Below, in pieces: positions 51,788 through 61,226 of a stretch of DNA of 64,000 nt. This DNA comes from Chloracidobacterium thermophilum B. Lineage in GTDB: Bacteria; Acidobacteriota; Blastocatellia; Chloracidobacteriales; Chloracidobacteriaceae. Under the pieces are notes generated by a model. It did not search any database. It was not told where the DNA came from and saw only the letters and a program-made list of their open reading frames with translations. The stretch is taken from positions 38,501 through 102,500 of the forward strand of contig NC_016024.1 of assembly GCF_000226295.1 (NCBI RefSeq), read 5' to 3'. Position 1 is the first letter of the stretch; each line of letters starts with the position of its first letter. Position numbers and translations under genes: made by a program.

Positions 51788-53800
51788 ATGCACATCGAGA
51801 TTCCTGTGCTGCGGGATATTGTCCTGCTGCTGCTGGCTTCACTGCCCATTGTTTTCGTCTGTGGACGGCTGCGGCTGCCGACCATCATCGGCTACATGCT
51901 GACCGGGGTGGTCATTGGCCCGTCTGGGTTGGGCGTCATTGGTGATGTGCATGCCGTCGAGACGCTGGCCGAAATCGGCGTCGTGTTGTTGCTGTTCACG
52001 ATTGGGCTGGAATTCTCGCTTGAAAAGCTGCTGGCCATGCAGCGGGTCGTGTTTCTGGGTGGCGGGATGCAGGTTGGCGTGACGATTGTCGCCGCCATGC
52101 TGCTGGCCCACTGGGGCGTTGGTTTGGCGTGGCCATCGGCCATTTTCGTTGGCTTTCTCGTGGCGCTTTCCAGCACGGCGATTGTTCTCAAGACCTACGT
52201 GGACCGGGCTGAGTCCGACACGCCGCACGGGCGGATGGCGATTGGCATTTTGCTGTTTCAGGACCTGTGCATCGTCCCGATGATGTTGTTTCTGCCGCTG
52301 CTGTCGGGGCAGCGGACGGCCAACCTCTGGTACATCCTGAAAACCCTGGGGCTGGCTGCTGGGTCTGTGTTGCTCATCATGCTGCTGGCGCGGCGTGTCT
52401 TTCCCTTTCTGCTGCAGTGGCTGGTGACGCTGCGCAGCCGGGAGGTGTTTGTGAGTTTTGCCGTGCTGGCCTGTCTGGGAACGGCCTGGCTTACGTCCCA
52501 GGCCGGATTGTCGCTGGCGCTCGGCGCGTTCATTGCCGGGGTGGTGCTGTCGGAGTCGGAGTACAGCCACCAGATCGTGGCAGACATCCTTCCGTTTCGG
52601 GACATCTTCAACGGCATCTTTTTTGTGTCCATCGGGATGCTGCTGTCGCTGGAGGTTCTGACGACGACCTGGCCGGTGGTGTTGGGGTTGGTGGCGCTCA
52701 TTGTGGTGGGCAAAACGGTGCTGGCATTTGCGGCCATCAAGGCGTTGGGTCGCACGCCGCGCGTGGCTTTGATGGCGGCTCTGGGCATCGCCCAGATTGG
52801 GGAGTTTTCGTTCGTCCTGCTCAAGGTGGGAGCTGAGGCCGGTCTGCTGGAAGGCGCGGCTTACCAGACCTTCCTGGCGGCTTCGATTCTGACGATGCTG
52901 GCCACGCCGTTTCTCATTGCTCTGGCTCCGGCGCTTGGCTACCAGGCTGGCCGGTGGACTGGCATTGCTGACACCCCGGACACGGGAGCGGCTGAACTGC
53001 CCCCGGTGAGCGGACACGTCATCATCGCCGGGTATGGTCTCAACGGGCGCAATCTGGCGCGGGTTCTCCGGGCGGCAGGCATTCCCTACCGCATCATTGA
53101 ACTCAACATCGAATCCATCCGGGCTGGTAGAAAGCAGGGCGAACCCATTCTTTATGGCGACGGAACCCGCCGTGAGGTGCTGCATGCGGCCCGGATCGAG
53201 GCGGCCCGCGTGCTGGTCGTCGCCATTTCGGATGCCACGGCCACCCGGCGCATTGCGGCGCTGGCGCGTGAGATGAACCCCAATCTGCACATCATCGTGC
53301 GGACGCGCTTCGTCTCGGAGATGAACGGCCTCTATGCCTTGGGTGTCCAGCAGGTCATTCCTGAAGAGTTCGAGACGAGTCTGGAGATTTTTGCCCGCGT
53401 GTTGCGCGAGTATGGGCTGTCGCGGCAGTACATTCAGCAGCAGGTGGAGATGATTCGCCGCGAGGGCTACCGCCTGCTCGACGCCGACTGCCCGGAGCGG
53501 ACGACGTTGATTACCGAGCTGGCGACAGTTATCGAGAACGCGACGACGCTTGCCCTGCGCCTGCCCTCCGAAGGGCTGGCGATTGGCCAATCCCTGCGCA
53601 AGCTGGCCTTGCGTCCAACCTTTGGGGTGACGGTGGTGGCTGTGCAGCGGGGCGCGGAAACGACGGTCAATCCCGATGCCGATTTCGTACTCGAAGCCGG
53701 GGATGTCCTGGTGTTGCTGGGGCGTCCCGAAAAGCTGGAAAGCGCGGCGGCATATCTGACCGGCCAGGCGTCCCTGGTCGAGGGAGAGCGGGTGCCTTGA
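51788..53800 (+). CDS. KefB/KefC-type K+/H+ antiporter with RCK domain
   Basis: 670 residues. The N-terminal 400 residues are a CPA2 cation:proton antiporter with about 12 helices (motifs RLPTIIGYMLTGVVIGP, LLFTIGLEFSLEKL, SSTAIVLKTYVD). An RCK_N (TrkA-N) Rossmann domain begins VIIAGYGLNGRNLARVLR, and a TrkA-C domain closes the protein (about 565-650). It lacks the regulatory subunit KefF/G nearby. It exchanges potassium or sodium for protons. It overlaps pgsA by 4 bases (TTGA). Confidence 0.93.
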   Translation: MHIEIPVLRDIVLLLLASLPIVFVCGRLRLPTIIGYMLTGVVIGPSGLGVIGDVHAVETLAEIGVVLLLFTIGLEFSLEKLLAMQRVVFLGGGMQVGVTIVAAMLLAHWGVGLAWPSAIFVGFLVALSSTAIVLKTYVDRAESDTPHGRMAIGILLFQDLCIVPMMLFLPLLSGQRTANLWYILKTLGLAAGSVLLIMLLARRVFPFLLQWLVTLRSREVFVSFAVLACLGTAWLTSQAGLSLALGAFIAGVVLSESEYSHQIVADILPFRDIFNGIFFVSIGMLLSLEVLTTTWPVVLGLVALIVVGKTVLAFAAIKALGRTPRVALMAALGIAQIGEFSFVLLKVGAEAGLLEGAAYQTFLAASILTMLATPFLIALAPALGYQAGRWTGIADTPDTGAAELPPVSGHVIIAGYGLNGRNLARVLRAAGIPYRIIELNIESIRAGRKQGEPILYGDGTRREVLHAARIEAARVLVVAISDATATRRIAALAREMNPNLHIIVRTRFVSEMNGLYALGVQQVIPEEFETSLEIFARVLREYGLSRQYIQQQVEMIRREGYRLLDADCPERTTLITELATVIENATTLALRLPSEGLAIGQSLRKLALRPTFGVTVVAVQRGAETTVNPDADFVLEAGDVLVLLGRPEKLESAAAYLTGQASLVEGERVP

Positions 53801-54408
53801 GGTCGCGCGCGCCGTCCGATGAGCACTACCGTGACATTCTGACCATTCCCAATCTCATCACCCTGTTGCGCATTCTGCTGGTGCCAGTGTTTGTGGTGTG
53901 TTTTCTGCGGGGCTGGTTCTGGTGGGCGACGGCGGCGTTTGCACTGGCCGGGCTGTCGGATGCGGTGGATGGCTGGTTGGCGCGGCAGCTTCAGGCGGAG
54001 AGTCAGCTTGGGCAGGCGCTGGACCCGATTGCCGACAAGCTGCTGATGCTGTCGAGCTATATCGTGATGGCGATTCCTTCCGAAACCAACCTGCCGATTC
54101 CCTGGTGGCTTTCTGCGGTTGTCATCGGGCGTGATGTCGGGATTGTGCTGACGGCAGCCATCATTGCGCAGGTCACGGGCTTTCGGGACTTCAAGCCATC
54201 GCTGCCGGGCAAGGTGAGTACGTTTTGCCAGGTGGCGCTCATCGTTGTGTATCTCATCGCGCAGGTGTGGGCAGTGGTGCATCCACTGCTGCCGGGGTGT
54301 GTGGCCGTTGTTTTTGGGATGACGGTGTATTCCGGGTTGCACTACATTTGGTTCGTCACACGTGAAGTCCGGGAATTTCGCCGCCGCACGGGGGACTCCC
54401 TGCCATGA
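53797..54408 (+). CDS. pgsA: CDP-diacylglycerol-glycerol-3-phosphate phosphatidyltransferase
   Basis: 203 residues from TTG 53797. The CDP-alcohol phosphotransferase signature D-x2-DG-x2-AR-x8-G-x3-D-x3-D is perfect (DAVDGWLARQL to LDPIADK), and NLITLLRILLVPVFV begins the first of about five helices. It makes phosphatidylglycerophosphate; other CDP-alcohol transferases share the motif. It overlaps both neighbours, so kefB-like, pgsA and the AI-2E permease are a translationally coupled set. Confidence 0.85.
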   Translation: MRSRAPSDEHYRDILTIPNLITLLRILLVPVFVVCFLRGWFWWATAAFALAGLSDAVDGWLARQLQAESQLGQALDPIADKLLMLSSYIVMAIPSETNLPIPWWLSAVVIGRDVGIVLTAAIIAQVTGFRDFKPSLPGKVSTFCQVALIVVYLIAQVWAVVHPLLPGCVAVVFGMTVYSGLHYIWFVTREVREFRRRTGDSLP

Positions 54409-55697
54409 CCGAGTTGCCATCAGTTGCCAGACCAGACGAAGCTTCCGGGCGCGCACCGGTGCCGCCAGCGGTAGGTTGGCGGCAGTTGCGCTGGGCGCGT
54501 TGGTTTCCGTCGTTGGCGGCGCTGTTGGTTGTGCTGGCATCCTGGGGGCTGCTTTCCGGGCTGCTGGCGCATTTGTCGTACATTTTCCAGCCGGTTTTCG
54601 TGCCGCTGCTCATTTCCGGCGCGCTGGCTTACCTCATCAAGCCGCTGGCGGACTGGCTCGACCACGTCGGGAAGCGGTGGGTGCGCTCTGCCGGTATTCG
54701 GCACACGCTGGCGGTTTTGACGGCCATGCTGGTGGCTGTCATGGGGCTGGTACTGGCGCTGTTTGTTGTCATTCCGAGCCTGGCCGCGCAACTGACCCAA
54801 GCGGCCAAAAAGCTCCCGGCCGGTTACCAGCGATTTATGGCGATGGCGCAGCCCGTTCTGGAAGGTCTCCAGCAACGTTACCCCAGGCAGTATGAGCAGG
54901 TTGTCGGGAGCATTCGGGAGCGCATTGCCGATCCGGCCTCCCTGGTGGAGCCGGTGCTGGTGGGGTTGAGCACGACGTTTTCCAATGTCATCGGCGTGGT
55001 GACAAGTCTTGTCAACCTGCTGCTCATTCCTTTTTTTGTGTACTACATCCTGAAGGATGCCGGTCATCTGGAGCGCCGCCTGCTGACTCTGGTGCCAGCG
55101 CGCCACCGGGCAACGGCCAACGATGTATTGACCAAGGTTGATCTGGCGCTGGGCAATTTCGTGCGTGGGCAGCTTATCGTGTGTTTTTCGATGAGTGTGT
55201 TGTACGTGGTGGGTTTCAGCCTGCTCGGTGTTCCGTCAGCTTTGTCGCTGGGCTTCCTGTCCGGGTTTGGGCATCTCATTCCCTACATTGGAACGTTTCT
55301 GGCCGGTGTGCTGACCTGTACGCTGGCTCTGTCGGATGCGCCCTCCCTCCTGCAGCTTGGCCTGGTGATAGGTGTTTACGTCATCGTGCAGAGCATCGAG
55401 AGCTTTTACCTGACGCCGTTTGTGTTGGGCGAGCGGTTGGATTTGCATCCTTTCCTGGTAATTGTGGGGCTGCTGGTGGGGCATCATCTGTTCGGCATTC
55501 TGGGGGTGATTCTGACGGTGCCGTTCCTGGCAGTTGGGAAAGTGCTGGTTGGGGTGACGGTGGAGTATTACGAGCGTTCGGATTTCTACCGCTACGGGGC
55601 AGCACTGCCGCCTTCGGTTCCGGCGTCGTCGGACGAGGTGGCAGGCGAGGCATCAACCGAGGTGTCGTCCATGGCAGCCACGACTTCGGCTTCATAA
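54405..55697 (+). CDS. AI-2E family (PerM-like) membrane permease
   Basis: 430 residues with about eight helices: FQPVFVPLLISGALAYLIKPLADWLD near the start, the PFFVYYILKDAGHLERRLLTLVP and FLSGFGHLIPYIGTFLAGVLT conserved blocks, and VQSIESFYLTPFVLGERLDLHPFLV near the end. Family members export or transport diverse small molecules; AI-2 export is shown only for TqsA. ATGA overlap with pgsA. Confidence 0.9.
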   Translation: MTELPSVARPDEASGRAPVPPAVGWRQLRWARWFPSLAALLVVLASWGLLSGLLAHLSYIFQPVFVPLLISGALAYLIKPLADWLDHVGKRWVRSAGIRHTLAVLTAMLVAVMGLVLALFVVIPSLAAQLTQAAKKLPAGYQRFMAMAQPVLEGLQQRYPRQYEQVVGSIRERIADPASLVEPVLVGLSTTFSNVIGVVTSLVNLLLIPFFVYYILKDAGHLERRLLTLVPARHRATANDVLTKVDLALGNFVRGQLIVCFSMSVLYVVGFSLLGVPSALSLGFLSGFGHLIPYIGTFLAGVLTCTLALSDAPSLLQLGLVIGVYVIVQSIESFYLTPFVLGERLDLHPFLVIVGLLVGHHLFGILGVILTVPFLAVGKVLVGVTVEYYERSDFYRYGAALPPSVPASSDEVAGEASTEVSSMAATTSAS

Positions 55698-55724
55698 AAT
55701 CTGAACCAGACACGAGCGCTTTTT

Positions 55725-56327
55725 ATGACACCAACCCTGCCCGTTCTCGAATCCTCACCTAAGACTGTCCGGGAATCGGCTCACCCTGTGTCCAGCCGGT
55801 GGCAGACGTGGGTGGACAGTCTGTTGGGCATCAGTCAGTGGCTGGTCTTGGCATTGTGGCTGGGGGCCATGGTCTTTTTCAGTGCGGCAGTGGTGCCGAG
55901 CGCCTTTGGCGTGCTGCCCACACGCTACCTGGCCGGGACGTTGGTCAACAGCGTCCTGGGCAAGCTGGAGTGGTGGGGGCTGGTCTGCGGCGTGCTGCTC
56001 ACTGGCATCCAGGCGGCTCAGGTCATCCGTGCCGGAAAACTCACAACCTGGGCCGGCCGCCTTGCCGTGGGGCTGCCCGTGCTGATGACAGTCGTCGTTG
56101 CCATCTCGAAATTCGTGGTTTCGGCCAGATTGGCGGCGATTCGCCGGGCGCTGGGGAGCGAGCTGGAACAACTGCCCCTCGATGATCCGACACGCCTGAC
56201 CTTCGCTGCCTGGCATCAGTATTCAGTGTGGCTGATGGGTTTCAACATTCTGGCGGCCGTCGCGCTTGTCGTTGTGCACCACTTGTGGCTGGCACCCACA
56301 ACATCCACGGTTGCACGCGACGCCTGA
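55725..56327 (+). CDS. DUF4149-type membrane protein
   Basis: 200 residues with four hydrophobic helices. The segment LALWLGAMVFFSAAVVPSAFGVLP with TLVNSVLGKLEWWGLVCG is the DUF4149 pattern, and a helix VWLMGFNILAAVALVVVHHLW closes it. Function unknown. It is 27 bases downstream of the AI-2E gene and 39 bases before the FHA-ABC gene. Confidence 0.8.
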   Translation: MTPTLPVLESSPKTVRESAHPVSSRWQTWVDSLLGISQWLVLALWLGAMVFFSAAVVPSAFGVLPTRYLAGTLVNSVLGKLEWWGLVCGVLLTGIQAAQVIRAGKLTTWAGRLAVGLPVLMTVVVAISKFVVSARLAAIRRALGSELEQLPLDDPTRLTFAAWHQYSVWLMGFNILAAVALVVVHHLWLAPTTSTVARDA

Positions 56328-56366
56328 CACGCCACTTGCCCTATCTACAGACCGGGCTGGGAGACC

Positions 56367-59300
56367 ATGAACCTGGTGTTGACATATCTCACCGGTCGCC
56401 GTGCTGGTGAGCAGGTTGTTGTGGCAGACGCCGATTTTTTCATCGGGCGCGATCCGGCGGAATGCCGCTTGTGTTTTGATGACCAGGAACAGGGAGTTTC
56501 ACGGCGGCACGCCAAGGTCACCTGGCAGAATGGCGTCTTGACGATTGCCGATGTCGGAAGCACCTACGGCACATTTGTCAACGGCCAGCAGATTCAAGGT
56601 CCGATGCTGCTGGGTGTTGGAGCCATCATCCAGTTGGGGAAAGGCGGCCCCTGTCTGCGCGTCGAACGCTTCGACGCCGCACCAGAAGCTGCACCCCTGC
56701 CGCCGGTACAGGCTGCGCCGGCACGCCCGTCCCCGTCAGTGACCGGCTCCAACCTTGGAGCTGATTTCGGGAAAGCCGACCCTGAGAAAACCAATGGTGG
56801 GTGGTCCTGGCCCCAACGGCCCGATGCCGGGCCTGCCATGACCAAGCCCTACCTTGAGTTGCTCAACGCCGGGGTGCCACGCCGGATTGTGTTGACAGAA
56901 CCGGTGGTCACGATTGGGCGCGATCAGGGGAATACCATTGCGCTTGACCAACGACAGTTTCCAACCGTTTCGCGGCAGCATGCCATCATCGAGCGCCAGG
57001 GGGATACGTACTTTATCCGCGACCTCGGATCGTTCAACGGGACGCTCGTCAATGGCTACCGGATTGCTGCCCCGGCTCCACTTCAGCCGGGCGCACTCAT
57101 CGAGATTGGTGTTGGTGGAGCGCAGTTTCGCTTCGTTGCACCGGAAACGGCTCCGGTGGTGTCGTCAACCGGCGAGCACACGGTGTCCCTGGCTTCATCG
57201 CGCGGAGTGCGTCTGGCCACGCCGCAAAAGGCGACGGAAGCCAGGAACTTCGTGACGCGCAAACACTTTGCGCAGGGCAAGACACCTGGACAGCTGACGG
57301 TGGGGCGGGCGCCGGAAAATGACATCCAGCTTGATCTGCTCCAGATTTCCAAACAGCACGCCGTCTTTGGGCGGGATGCCCAGGGGTGGACGCTGGAAGA
57401 CCTCAAGAGCACCAATGGCGTCTATGTCAACGGCCGCCGGATTACCCGGTGCCGGCTGCGCGCAACGGATGTCATCCAGATTGGCCCGTTTCTCTTTCGG
57501 CTCGAACCCGAAGGCATTGCGGTTTTTGATACACGCAGCCGCGCCCGGATTGACGTCTTTGACCTGACCAGGGAAGTGCCCAACCGCCACGGGACAGGCA
57601 CGGTGCGGTTGCTCGACCGGGTCCGGCTTTCCATTCCGGCCAACGAGTTCGTGGGTTTGCTGGGGCCTTCGGGAGCCGGCAAATCCACGCTCATGGATGC
57701 GCTCAACGGCATGCGTCCGGCCGAGCAGGGCGTTGTGCTGGTCAACGGGTTGAACCTGTACGAAAACATTGACTGCTTCAAGCAATCCATCGGGTACGTC
57801 CCACAGGATGACATCATTCACCGCGAACTGACCGTTGAGCGGACGCTGTACTACGTCGCCCGGATGCGCCTTTCATCCGATACGAGTGATGAGGAAATCG
57901 AGCGCATCCTGACTGAGGTGCTCGATGTGACGGGGCTGACCACGCGCCGCAAGGTTCCGGTGGGGCAACTCTCCGGCGGCCAGCGCAAGCGCGTCTCCAT
58001 TGCCGTTGAACTCGTGACGCAGCCCGGCATCATTTTTCTCGATGAGCCGACTTCGGGACTCGACCCGGCCACGGAAGAAAAAATCATGCATCTGTTCCGG
58101 CAGATTGCTTCGGGCGGGCACTCCGTCATCCTGACGACGCACGCGATGGAGAACGTCCGGCTGTTTGACAAGATCGTGGTTCTCATGCGTGGGCGGCTGG
58201 TGTGGTTTGGCCCGCCGTCCGAAGCTCTGGCCTACTTTGGCATTACTAGCATCAAGGAACTCTTTGACACGCTGGGCGATCCGAACAGCGACGAAGTCGC
58301 CATCGGTTGGCAGCGGAAATATGAACAGTCCGATGCCTATCGGAAGTACGTCCATGAGCCGCTGGCGGAACTTGCCCGGAAACCGCTGGCAAGCAAGCGC
58401 CCTGCCAAAAGCCGTCTGACTTTTCTGCGCAGCCTGGATCAGATGCTTGTGCTTTCGGCGCGTTATGCGCGCGTCATACTGGCCGACCGGCTCAACCTGG
58501 CCATCCTGTTTGGACAGGCACCCATCATTGCTTTGCTGACCGGACTGGCGGTTGGTCACGACTGGGCGCGGGATTTTCCGTATTTCGTGCTGGCACTGTC
58601 GGCCATCTGGTTTGGATGCTCGAACGCAGCGCGGGAAATCGTCAAGGAAATGAGCATTTACCGGCGGGAACGGATGGTCAACCTGGGCATCGTTCCCTAT
58701 GTTGGCTCCAAGCTGGTGGTGCTGACCCTGGTTGGCCTGGTGCAGGTTGTCCTGCTGTACGGGGTGATGGCGGCTGTGGAGTCCGTGCCTGGGTCGCCGT
58801 TGCTTGTCCTCCCATACCTGATGCTCTCGCACCTGGTGGGCATTGCCATGGGACTGTTGATCTCAGCCCTGGTACAGACCTCGGAGATGGCGACGAGCCT
58901 TGTGCCGCTGGTTCTCATTCCACAGATTTTGTTTGGTGGTTTGCTGCTTCCCAACGAGGGGATGGCCAAGGGAGTGAGTCTGGTGATGCCAGCGATGTGG
59001 TCCTATGACGCGCTCAAGCGGATTGGCGTCAGGCAGGGCGGACTGGGGGTGTTGCGTGGGGTAGGCGGGGAAGATGATCCCAGTGGTGAAATCGGGCGCA
59101 TCAAGCAGCAGAACCAGCAGGCCATTGACGATTTCAAGGAACAGCTTGAAGCCTACCGGAAGCGGCAGCAGCAGCGACTGGATGAATACAAAAACGACCT
59201 GGAGGGCTTCCTGCGGACAGGTGGTGTGCGACCGGAGATGCCCAAGCCGGAAAAAGCGCCGGAAGCGCCGCGCATTGAATATCCGCCCGAAGACAAGTCG

Positions 59301-59426
59301 CGTTTCGTCGGCTTTCTCAATGATTTTGGCAGCTTGCTGCTCGATGTCGGGGTGCTGATGGGGATGTTCCTGACCCTGCTTTTCCTGACGATGCTGGTGC
59401 TGCGCAGCAAGGACATTCTCGGATGA
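56367..59426 (+). CDS. ABC transporter with three N-terminal FHA domains
   Basis: 1019 residues in one chain. Three FHA domains (about 9-90, 172-250, 309-385) each keep the phospho-threonine signature: SRRHAKV with GSTYGTFVNG, SRQHAII with GSFNGTLVNG, SKQHAVF with STNGVYVNG. Then a nucleotide-binding domain has Walker A GPSGAGKST (about 433-441), signature LSGGQRKR and Walker B IIFLDEPTSGLD. An ABCG/ABC-2-like membrane half follows with about six helices, interrupted near 905-950 by a charged coiled coil (QQNQQAIDDFKEQLEAYRKR). It probably transports a substrate under control of Ser/Thr-kinase phosphorylation. No such kinase is in the window. Confidence 0.9.
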   Translation: MNLVLTYLTGRRAGEQVVVADADFFIGRDPAECRLCFDDQEQGVSRRHAKVTWQNGVLTIADVGSTYGTFVNGQQIQGPMLLGVGAIIQLGKGGPCLRVERFDAAPEAAPLPPVQAAPARPSPSVTGSNLGADFGKADPEKTNGGWSWPQRPDAGPAMTKPYLELLNAGVPRRIVLTEPVVTIGRDQGNTIALDQRQFPTVSRQHAIIERQGDTYFIRDLGSFNGTLVNGYRIAAPAPLQPGALIEIGVGGAQFRFVAPETAPVVSSTGEHTVSLASSRGVRLATPQKATEARNFVTRKHFAQGKTPGQLTVGRAPENDIQLDLLQISKQHAVFGRDAQGWTLEDLKSTNGVYVNGRRITRCRLRATDVIQIGPFLFRLEPEGIAVFDTRSRARIDVFDLTREVPNRHGTGTVRLLDRVRLSIPANEFVGLLGPSGAGKSTLMDALNGMRPAEQGVVLVNGLNLYENIDCFKQSIGYVPQDDIIHRELTVERTLYYVARMRLSSDTSDEEIERILTEVLDVTGLTTRRKVPVGQLSGGQRKRVSIAVELVTQPGIIFLDEPTSGLDPATEEKIMHLFRQIASGGHSVILTTHAMENVRLFDKIVVLMRGRLVWFGPPSEALAYFGITSIKELFDTLGDPNSDEVAIGWQRKYEQSDAYRKYVHEPLAELARKPLASKRPAKSRLTFLRSLDQMLVLSARYARVILADRLNLAILFGQAPIIALLTGLAVGHDWARDFPYFVLALSAIWFGCSNAAREIVKEMSIYRRERMVNLGIVPYVGSKLVVLTLVGLVQVVLLYGVMAAVESVPGSPLLVLPYLMLSHLVGIAMGLLISALVQTSEMATSLVPLVLIPQILFGGLLLPNEGMAKGVSLVMPAMWSYDALKRIGVRQGGLGVLRGVGGEDDPSGEIGRIKQQNQQAIDDFKEQLEAYRKRQQQRLDEYKNDLEGFLRTGGVRPEMPKPEKAPEAPRIEYPPEDKSRFVGFLNDFGSLLLDVGVLMGMFLTLLFLTMLVLRSKDILG

Positions 59427-61048
59427 ATGGCAGGGAAAGCGTCACTGGTGATGTACCAGCGAAGATCGGGCAGTGGAGTCTGGTGCGTCATCCGCTGACC
59501 TGGATTCTGCTGGCTTACACGGCCTTGGGGCTGGGGTTGCTTGCGCCGTATCAGTTTCAAATCAACCCGGACGGCATTGCCTACCTCGACATTGCGGAAA
59601 AGTACGCGCGCGGTGACGTATGGGGCGCCGTCAATGCGTACTGGAGTCCGCTCATCTCATGGCTGACAGCCGGGTTACGTCTTTTGGGATTACCGCCACA
59701 GGTGGCCATCAAGCTGGTGTTGCTGACGGGTGGAGCCGTGGCGCTGGGAGGAGTGTGGCGGCTTCTGGGGGACTGTCCCGTGTGGATGCGGGCGGTGGCG
59801 ACCGCCGGGGCAATTCCGCTCACGGTGTACCACGCCCTGCACGTGATTACGCCGGACCTACTCGTGGCGACGGTGCTGGTGTGGTACGCGGCGTGGTTGG
59901 TGGAGGGGAGGCTGGATGTCCGGGCGTCGGTGTGGGGTGGGTTTTTGGTGGCGCTTGGGTATTTTGCGAAGGCGTTTGCGCTGCCGTTTTGCCTGATCCA
60001 TTTGTGCGGGTGGCGAATGCTGGCGGAGCAGCAGGTGGCATGGCGTCAGCGGCTGTGGTCACTGGCAGTGAGTCTTGTGGTGACGGGTTGTGTGAGTGGC
60101 GTCTGGATCGTTGCCCTGAAGGCGAAGTACGGCGTGTGGATGTTCGGCTCGGCAGGAAGGATTACGTATGCTTGGGCAGGGCCGCGGATGAACCTCGTCC
60201 ATTCGGTGGAAGCAGGTTTCTGGGCGCCTGCAGAGGCAGGTGATACAAGTGCTTGGACGGACCCCACGCGCCTGCCTGTCCAGCCGTGGAGTCCGTTTGA
60301 GTCCGTTGAATACGCCCAGTATCAGGTTTTCATGACGCTCGACCGCCTGCGCGTCATTGCCTTGGTTCACAGTTTTGCGTATTCCGTGCTGGCCCTGCCC
60401 ATCGTGTTGGGTCTGGTGGGTGGCGTGTGGACTGCTTCTCCCCTGCGGCGGCGTTTTGGCGTCCTGCTGTCGGGCATCCTCATCTATGTCGTCGGCTACG
60501 CACTGGTCTATGTCGAGGCACGGCATCTGCTGCCGCTGGCCTACTGGGTACTCGTGGCGGGGGTATGGCTGGTGTGGTTGATTGGGGCGCGGCTGAACCT
60601 TTCCAGACGGCTCCGGGCGGGGCTGCTGTTGTTTGTGGTGGGAACGGTAGCTTGGTCTCCGGCGTACGCTTTAGCACAGGGGGCGCTGGGGAACGATGCC
60701 GGGCTTGAGGTCTGTCGGGGGCTATACCGGGCAGCCCGGGCGATGCGCGTTCAGCTTGGCGTTCAGGGGCGGATTGCGTCCAACCGGGAGTGGCATCAGT
60801 CTTTGTACCTGACTTGGTTTCTGGGTGGACAATACTACGGTGTCGCCCCAGTTCAGGCGGACTCAGAAGACGTGGCGCGGATGCTGGAAGATTACGACGT
60901 AAACTACTACTTCGTGTGGTCGGACGAGACCGGGGCGTTTCCAGAGGTGTGCTGGGGAGAGGAAATTACCGGGGGGCAGGACCCGCTGCTTCGGATTTAT
61001 CGCACCCGACCGGGACAGGTGAAAGCCACTGATGTTCAGACGTACTGA
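59423..61048 (+). CDS. Polytopic GT-C-like membrane glycosyltransferase
   Basis: 541 residues with 10-12 helices, overlapping the ABC gene by ATGA. The first lumenal loop FQINPDGIAYLDIAEKYARG with AVNAYWSPLISWL recalls the acidic loop of GT39/ArnT-like polyprenyl-sugar transferases. Other conserved features are GRITYAWAGPRMN and a C-terminal soluble part (VNYYFVWSDETGAFPEV). Substrate unknown; lipid or protein glycosylation is possible. It is the intact member of a tandem pair. Confidence 0.75.
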   Translation: MNGRESVTGDVPAKIGQWSLVRHPLTWILLAYTALGLGLLAPYQFQINPDGIAYLDIAEKYARGDVWGAVNAYWSPLISWLTAGLRLLGLPPQVAIKLVLLTGGAVALGGVWRLLGDCPVWMRAVATAGAIPLTVYHALHVITPDLLVATVLVWYAAWLVEGRLDVRASVWGGFLVALGYFAKAFALPFCLIHLCGWRMLAEQQVAWRQRLWSLAVSLVVTGCVSGVWIVALKAKYGVWMFGSAGRITYAWAGPRMNLVHSVEAGFWAPAEAGDTSAWTDPTRLPVQPWSPFESVEYAQYQVFMTLDRLRVIALVHSFAYSVLALPIVLGLVGGVWTASPLRRRFGVLLSGILIYVVGYALVYVEARHLLPLAYWVLVAGVWLVWLIGARLNLSRRLRAGLLLFVVGTVAWSPAYALAQGALGNDAGLEVCRGLYRAARAMRVQLGVQGRIASNREWHQSLYLTWFLGGQYYGVAPVQADSEDVARMLEDYDVNYYFVWSDETGAFPEVCWGEEITGGQDPLLRIYRTRPGQVKATDVQTY

Positions 61049-61135
61049 AATCGACCTGGTGGTAGCTGTGCGTCACAAGCTGCGGACCGTATTCGATGAG
61101 AAAATTTGATGAGAAAACTTGGGATGTTGAACAAT
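60966..61135 (-). pseudogene. Duplicated 3' end of bshC
   Basis: On the minus strand this region repeats the 3' end of bshC (62715-62885). The tail reads YGPQLVTHSYHQVDFSTSEHQWLSP here against YGSQLLTHIYHQLDFSTSDHQWLSP in the real gene, ending with the same GPAPR and stop. Upstream the frame is shifted (NIPSFLIKF versus NILSFLVKY). It overlaps the end of the glycosyltransferase gene exactly as the real bshC overlaps the second copy, so the two loci were duplicated together. Confidence 0.75.
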
Positions 61136-61226
61136 TTTCTTAACTTTATCGAAAGCAACCAAATCGTGAACAGGGTGCAACCAAAGATTATGGCTGCACT
61201 GACAAAAAGTACTTGGGGCGTCGCGC

